Source of the DNA: Apostichopus japonicus
Lineage: Eukaryota; Echinodermata; Holothuroidea; Aspidochirotida; Stichopodidae
Assembly: GCF_037975245.1 (NCBI RefSeq)
Contig: NC_092564.1
Location: forward strand, 11,443,984-11,507,983
Direction of reading: 5' to 3'
DNA length: 64,000 nucleotides
How positions within the stretch are numbered: the stretch's first letter is position 1; each line of letters begins with the position of its first letter. Below, one piece after another: positions 59,014 through 64,000 of the stretch. Both the position numbers and the translations under genes were made by a program. Below the pieces are notes generated by a model. That model was not told the DNA's origin, did not search any database, and was given only the letters and a program-made list of their open reading frames with translations.

Positions 59014-60600
59014 AAAGAGTTGTCAATGGTCAGACTGGAAGAATATAAATTACTACCGTTTTAAGGAGATGGTTACGGTTCATTGCTGGAAAGATACAAT
59101 CCTATTCTCATGTAGATAACGTACATTGCATATTTCACACTACCGAACAGTCTCATATTAATGCTACCAAGTATCTTGTCCATTCCACACATGGTGTGAT
59201 CAGCTGTTAATTAAACTAATTACTCCTTTAACTCTAATTACTTCTCATCAGAGCTTTGTTTGGTAATTAATTTTTGTGTATCTGGTATTAAAGAAGTATA
59301 CCCAACCACTATCAGTGGAACATTTGGAAAATTTGACACTCGGGCACCAAGAAAAGCAGACCGTGATTAATTGTGTTTTCATATGGCTATGTGGTTGCAA
59401 ACAATACATGATTAAAGCTACTATGGAATAATTTAATGTTCTGCTCTTATGTAATTGGTTTAAGGTTTATGAGTTTTTTCTCATAATATGCTGAAACCGT
59501 TTTTTTTAGCTGCTATACATCATTGCATTTATGTCACAACTTGCAAGTTTTGTGTAGCACTTTTGGTACGCTGTACCAGATGCTATGTTCTATGCTATAC
59601 TAGATAAATTATTCATTTAGTATAGCATCAACAAAAATTGCATTTATGTTGCAACTTGCCAGTTTTGCGTAGCACTTTTGATACGCTGAACCAGATGCTA
59701 TGTGCCATGCTATACCAGATAAATTATTCATCTAGTATAGCATCAACACAACTGGCATTTATATTGCATTTTTGCCAGTTTTGTGTAGCATTTTGGTAAG
59801 CTTTACTAGATGCTATGTACTATGGTATGCTATACCAGATAAATTATTCATCTAGTTTAGCATCAATGCAACTCGCAATTATGTCGCAATTTGCCTGTTT
59901 TGTGTAGCACTTTGGTAGGCTATACCAGATGCTATGATGTATGCTACATGAGCTATGCCAGATGAAACATTTCGTAATGACGTCAGTTAGCTAGACACCG
60001 ATGAAAATATAAACGGTAATTGCTCAAAATTAAGTTTTTAAGCACAGCGTTCTTGTCATTATCAGCAGAAAAGTATTTTGTGTTTTACTTATCATGAAAT
60101 AAGTTTACTCTCTAAGAACCTTGCAAAATTATGAGGTTTTTTTTGTTGCTCTAAGGAGTATATAAGATCAGCTTTTGCTTGCTTGATACCTTAATGGTAC
60201 AATTGAGTGCTTGACTATTTTTTAGGAGTATGAATTTTGTTGGGAAATATAGAAAATATTGAAAATACTGAAGTCTGTTTCTAAAGTAGTTGGTGCAAAA
60301 TGATGGTTATCTTGAGTCTGCTGGATGTTTTGTGTGAGAAATCTTTATATTTCTGCATTTGACTGGTATTGAAAGAGAGGGAACTCCTCTTTCTCAATAG
60401 GGTTGAAAGATCAGTTAAAGGTTCCTTGATCTTTCCAAGGTCAGCTTTGCTAACCCTAGTGTCATATTTTCCATGGTTTTCTCCAGTAAATCTTGAGCTT
60501 TTCATTCATGTCAGAAACTTAACATGAATTATCTTCATATTTCTGTTTGGCATAAAGCTGGTCATATTAAATAAATACTGAATAAAATGCATTGAAATAA
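59014..60600 (+). other. Probable 3' UTR of UBXN4
   Basis: No reading frame of note. Several AATAAA signals cluster at 60568-60600 (AAATAAATACTGAATAAA and GAAATAAATG), the likely polyadenylation region. If so, the 3' UTR is about 1.6 kb and contains the 118-bp tandem repeats. Confidence 0.45.
59520..59965. repeat. Tandem repeat of about 115-119 bp, about four copies
   Basis: The anchor TG(T/C)GTAGCA recurs at 59551, 59666, 59782 and 59901. Each unit contains GCATTTATGT..., GTAGCACTTT(T)GGTA, CCAGATGCTATG and TAGATAAATTATTCAT. Copies have diverged by substitutions and small indels. The array lies within the probable UBXN4 3' UTR. Confidence 0.9.
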
Positions 60601-60679
60601 ATGATTTCATAAGTCTTAAAAATCAAACGTTGCAAAGGGTTTGTCATTATTTGATTCCTGTATTTGATCCTCAGTTGTA

Positions 60680-61067
60680 TTTGATCCTCAGTTGTATAAA
60701 GAATGACAGAGAGAAAGACAGACAAACTAATGAGGTGTTATCTAAACTAATTATGTATTTGATCCTCAGTTGTATAAAGAATGACAGAGAGAAAGACAGA
60801 CAAACTAATGAGGTGTTATCTAAACTAATTATGTATTTGATCCTCAGTTGTATAAAGAATGACAGAGAGAAAGACAGACAAACTAATGAGGTGTTATCTA
60901 AACTAATTATGTATTTGATCCTCAGTTGTATAAAGAATGACAGAGAGAAAGACAGACAAACTAATGAGGTGTTATCTAAACTAATTATGTATTTGATCCT
61001 CAGTTGTATAAAGAATGACAGAGAGAAAGACAGACAAACTAATGAGGTGTTATCTAAACTAATTAAT
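60680..61067. repeat. 78-bp tandem repeat, five apparently identical copies
   Basis: Units begin TTGATCCTCAGTTGTATAAA at 60680, 60758, 60836, 60914 and 60992, with a short partial unit just before. No differences were seen by eye. Because 78 is divisible by three and one frame lacks stops, a 146-codon frame (60630-61070) results; I treat it as non-coding. Confidence 0.95.
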
Positions 61068-61908
61068 TAAACATGGCATGATGAGTTTGTCATACACTTG
61101 TTGTCGTTGCTTTGACTAGTCATTTGATTCATATGTTCTACTTAAGATAAAAAAAAAATTATATTAAATTATGATACGTTTGCATGTTTAGCTGATGCAT
61201 TGTTGGCTGAAATATTTTGTTGGCCTCCGGTTAATTTCTCAACTTTCATAGGCACAAGAAACTACAATTGGAGGGGAACCCATGGAAGTAATCGCCTCTC
61301 TTCTGAAGTAATCAGTCAAATAGCAACATAGTACTTTTTGAAACAAAAATAATTGAAACATGTAACCGAATCCCGCTGACATCATGACATATAGTGATAA
61401 CTTAAGAATAACTTTGTTAATATCACATGTAAGAAGGCAGTATGAAATATAGGATGCTCAAAAGATAGAGAAACTTTGGTTGTTAAAGAAAAACCGTAAT
61501 GAATCTGTGGTAGGCCATGGAATCACTTTCTCGATAGCTCCGGTATAATGATTGTTGGAACGATTTGTTTAGTACGCGTATTATTAGTGGAAGTGTTAGA
61601 AGTATGATAGGGATATATCCTGGAAAACAGGCCTGACGTGGGGGGGGGGTGGGTCATGGGGGTATATTCGACATTTTAATAATAGGGTCGGCTGACATTG
61701 TCTTAAGAGCTCGGTGTGGCTCTTGACACGTCTGCTGATAAGCTGTTGGTCAAAACAAACTAATTCTGTTTTCAGAATTGTAATTAATGTATCCAATTCA
61801 GCCATAATGGAACCTTAAATATACTTGGGGATGGGGGGGGGGGGGGAGTGTGTGTTAGGGGAGTATAATGTTATCAATATTCTTGAGAACTGTATGATCC
61901 TCTCCTTA
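61068..61908. other. Convergent intergenic region
   Basis: Lies between the 78-bp array and the stop codon of the GH81 gene. It is AT-rich with G-runs at 61639-61650 and 61833-61846. No gene, RNA or mobile element was recognised. The 3' UTR of the GH81 gene must lie at its right side. Confidence 0.5.
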
Positions 61909-63680
61909 TTATGATGATTCATATATGAACAACAAGTTACTAGCCAAACCACTTCCGGGTTCTAAATCTGCGGTATCAAGGTTAACTGTGTACTCCACGG
62001 CATCCGTTTGGCTTGTCTCGTCTTTCTTGGACATAACTGTTTGACAGAAAGCCCCCCATTTTGTGGAGACTGGCTCAGACGTATCCCAAGTTTGGTCTAT
62101 CATGTCACCTCCTGGGGCCGAGCTAGGATCAATCGCCCAACTGCAAATATTGTACACGTTGTTGGCCCATTCCTGAAAAAAAGAATCAAAAAGGCATCAG
62201 AGAGTTATGAGGTATGAAAGTAAGGAGGGCCTGGTCTCGAACAATTTTCACGACCAACTTTTGGGTCCTACCCTATAGTATGCGGAATATCGCTCTAAAC
62301 CAATAGGACCTTACTTGTATTTAAACATGTATTTGCCTGCATGTCGAGGTCCAAATATCCAAATACCAAGTGACTTCTGGTAAAGCTGGGGTCTTACCTG
62401 GTCCACATACCAATGGGAGATGGACATAATTGGTATCAATTGTATTCCTACGAGACACGCGTGACGCTGTGGGAACTGGTCGGGATCACACTCCCAGTTT
62501 ATCATGTAGTAAAATATGCCATCTTCCTGTAGTTGTCCCAGAACGCCGTACTTCTTTATAGGCTCTGGGAAGATGTGGCGATTATTTTCTCGGACGGTCC
62601 AGTAGTAACGAACTGCCCGCAGCTCAGTTGCCAACATAAGACGGCCAAACGATTCCATAACGGGATCGTTCATAGCACTTCCAAGAGCACCGAGGGCGTG
62701 GTAACAGTTGATGGCCTAGGAAAATAAGAATATGATGTCCAGTGGACAGTTCCAAAGGTATGTACAAGGAAGGGAAGGGATGGATGTGATGGGACAGAAT
62801 AGGAATTCGTCACTCATCCACAAGATTGATTTATATTTCACTAGACTGCGTGTAACGTGAGTTTCCATCATCCTGCATCGGGTCATTTGACTATTGTTAT
62901 AGCTTTCATCAAAGGAAATTTTGACCGAAATTGTCTACCAACTTCTTCCCTATTTAGCTATTAATGAGCTAGTTTGTCTAGCAACATTACTGAGTAGAAT
63001 TGATCAGTTCAACAAGCCTCGATTCCAGCCACTTGAAATAATTTCCTCTTATGTGGCAATTCAGATGACTTCGTACAAGTATACCCATTGCGTTTAATCA
63101 ATGGGAAGTGTTTGCGAACATTTGTTGCGGGATTGTAAATATTAAAACAACGTGACATCGTTGACCTACGATTTACCACCATCGGCACGCCCCCACACCC
63201 CATCAGAGGTCTAAGTCAAAGGTCACCAGTGCATTGTTTTAAAAACGTAAAACTCTCAAGGGGGCTTAAAAATTACAAAATATCTTAACATTTTAATCAT
63301 GACTGCTTAACAGAAGTAAATGCTGTGTGGTTGACAATGGAACTGTTTGACCACAATTGGCCTTTCTCTTTAGGGATGTGGGGGGGGGGGGGGGGCGCAT
63401 ATTTGGGGATAATGAAGATTACATCATTAGTCGAAAAATCGTACCTCACTAGCTGATTCTTCTTGTCTAGCGCCTCCACCGATCCCAGTAGCCCATGATG
63501 ATCCAAAATACCAATCCTTCTGCCTTACAGTTGGGAAATACACATCTTTCTTACTTGGATTCCCGATATCTCTGGCGAGTGACGTAATGCGAATTCTGTT
63601 ATCTGTGCGAGTAAAGTTTTTGAAATCACAACAAATTTCAACTAGCAAAAATGTGCCGTCTAATTGTGTGTCAAGAAGGG
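61909..63680 (-). CDS. GH81 endo-1,3-beta-glucanase, last three exons (5' part outside window)
   Basis: The family hydrolyses beta-1,3-glucan (laminarin, fungal and algal wall glucan) with inversion. Exons: 63680-63445, 62715-62398, 62172-61909 (stop TAA), all phase 0 at the internal junctions, about 272 residues. Motifs: FPTVRQKDWYFGSSWATG, then EESASE joined across the intron to AINCYHALGALG. This is the GH81 signature, in which the glutamates of ESxSE are the conserved catalytic or substrate-binding residues. It is followed by GRLMLATELRAVRYYW and GIQLIPIMSISHWYVDQ. GH81 enzymes are usually about 650-800 residues, so roughly 60% lies to the right of the window. A digestive or antifungal role is inference. 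No stop or frameshift breaks the part seen. Confidence 0.88.
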
Positions 63681-64000
63681 CTGTGAAACAAATTTTTCAG
63701 CTCTTATATTATATATATAATATTTAAGTATGAATAAATTTATTCACATACCTTGTGCATCTCTGTACCATATATATTCTGTAGCATATATATATAGCCT
63801 ACACTCAACTGATACAGTGGCTTGAATATTCATAAAGCAAGTCTCATGTCATGCAAGTCAGAGCAGCCAAACGAGAAATGGAGTTCAGTAAATAGGAACG
63901 TCAAAACGTGTCATCATAATATTATTGCTTTTTAACTATTGTGTTTAGGGGAGAGTAGTTTGATGGGCGGCAATTTACAGCTCAAGTTTACAATTATGAT
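63681..64000. other. Intron or upstream sequence of the GH81 gene
   Basis: AT-rich with short TATATA runs. No exon was found. It should be intronic because the GH81 reading frame is open at the acceptor at 63681 and lacks its N-terminal two thirds. Confidence 0.5.

Noticed and set aside
60630-61070. 146-codon open frame on the plus strand
   Set aside because: It is the translation of five identical 78-bp tandem repeats; repeat length divisible by three explains the absence of stops.

Overview
The window looks like nuclear DNA from a marine invertebrate deuterostome, most likely an echinoderm (a sea cucumber would fit). The grounds are intron-rich genes with short exons and GT-AG introns of a few hundred bases, AT-rich non-coding DNA, animal gene families (TEP1, UBXN4), an animal GH81 glucanase, and many short non-autonomous hAT-type transposons. 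The species assignment is inference; nothing in the window proves it.

Layout. (1) 1-28,364, minus strand: almost all of a telomerase-associated protein 1 gene (TEP1, a vault and telomerase RNP subunit). I resolved 39 coding exons whose reading phases join without a break into at least 2,201 codons: a divergent N-terminus, a TROVE RNA-binding module, an arginine-glycine-rich insert, a vWA-like region, DUF4062, a NACHT ATPase and WD40 repeats. The 3' end lies beyond the left edge. (2) About 28.4-36.1 kb: a transposon cluster. A 3.66 kb hAT-like element sits in what is probably the 5'-UTR intron of TEP1 and carries an apparently exact 1,433-bp tandem duplication. Several MITEs with 8-bp target-site duplications follow. 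(3) 37.1-40.9 kb, plus strand: an unrecognised small gene, tentatively six exons, encoding a membrane segment and a C-terminal coiled coil. (4) 43.3-50.0 kb: a second dense cluster of hAT-type MITEs. Many of them carry the same core module of about 100 bp, in either orientation. (5) 50,796-59,013, plus strand: a complete 11-exon UBXN4 (erasin) gene, 455 residues, an ER-membrane p97/VCP adaptor. Its downstream region holds two tandem-repeat arrays. (6) 61,909-63,680 and beyond, minus strand: the last three exons of a GH81 endo-1,3-beta-glucanase, convergent with UBXN4.

The genes show no operon-like relationship and are independent eukaryotic loci. The most unusual material is the transposon landscape, above all the module shared by MITEs with different termini, and the RGG insert in TEP1. 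All exon boundaries were placed by reading splice signals and phase by eye; no search or alignment was run.
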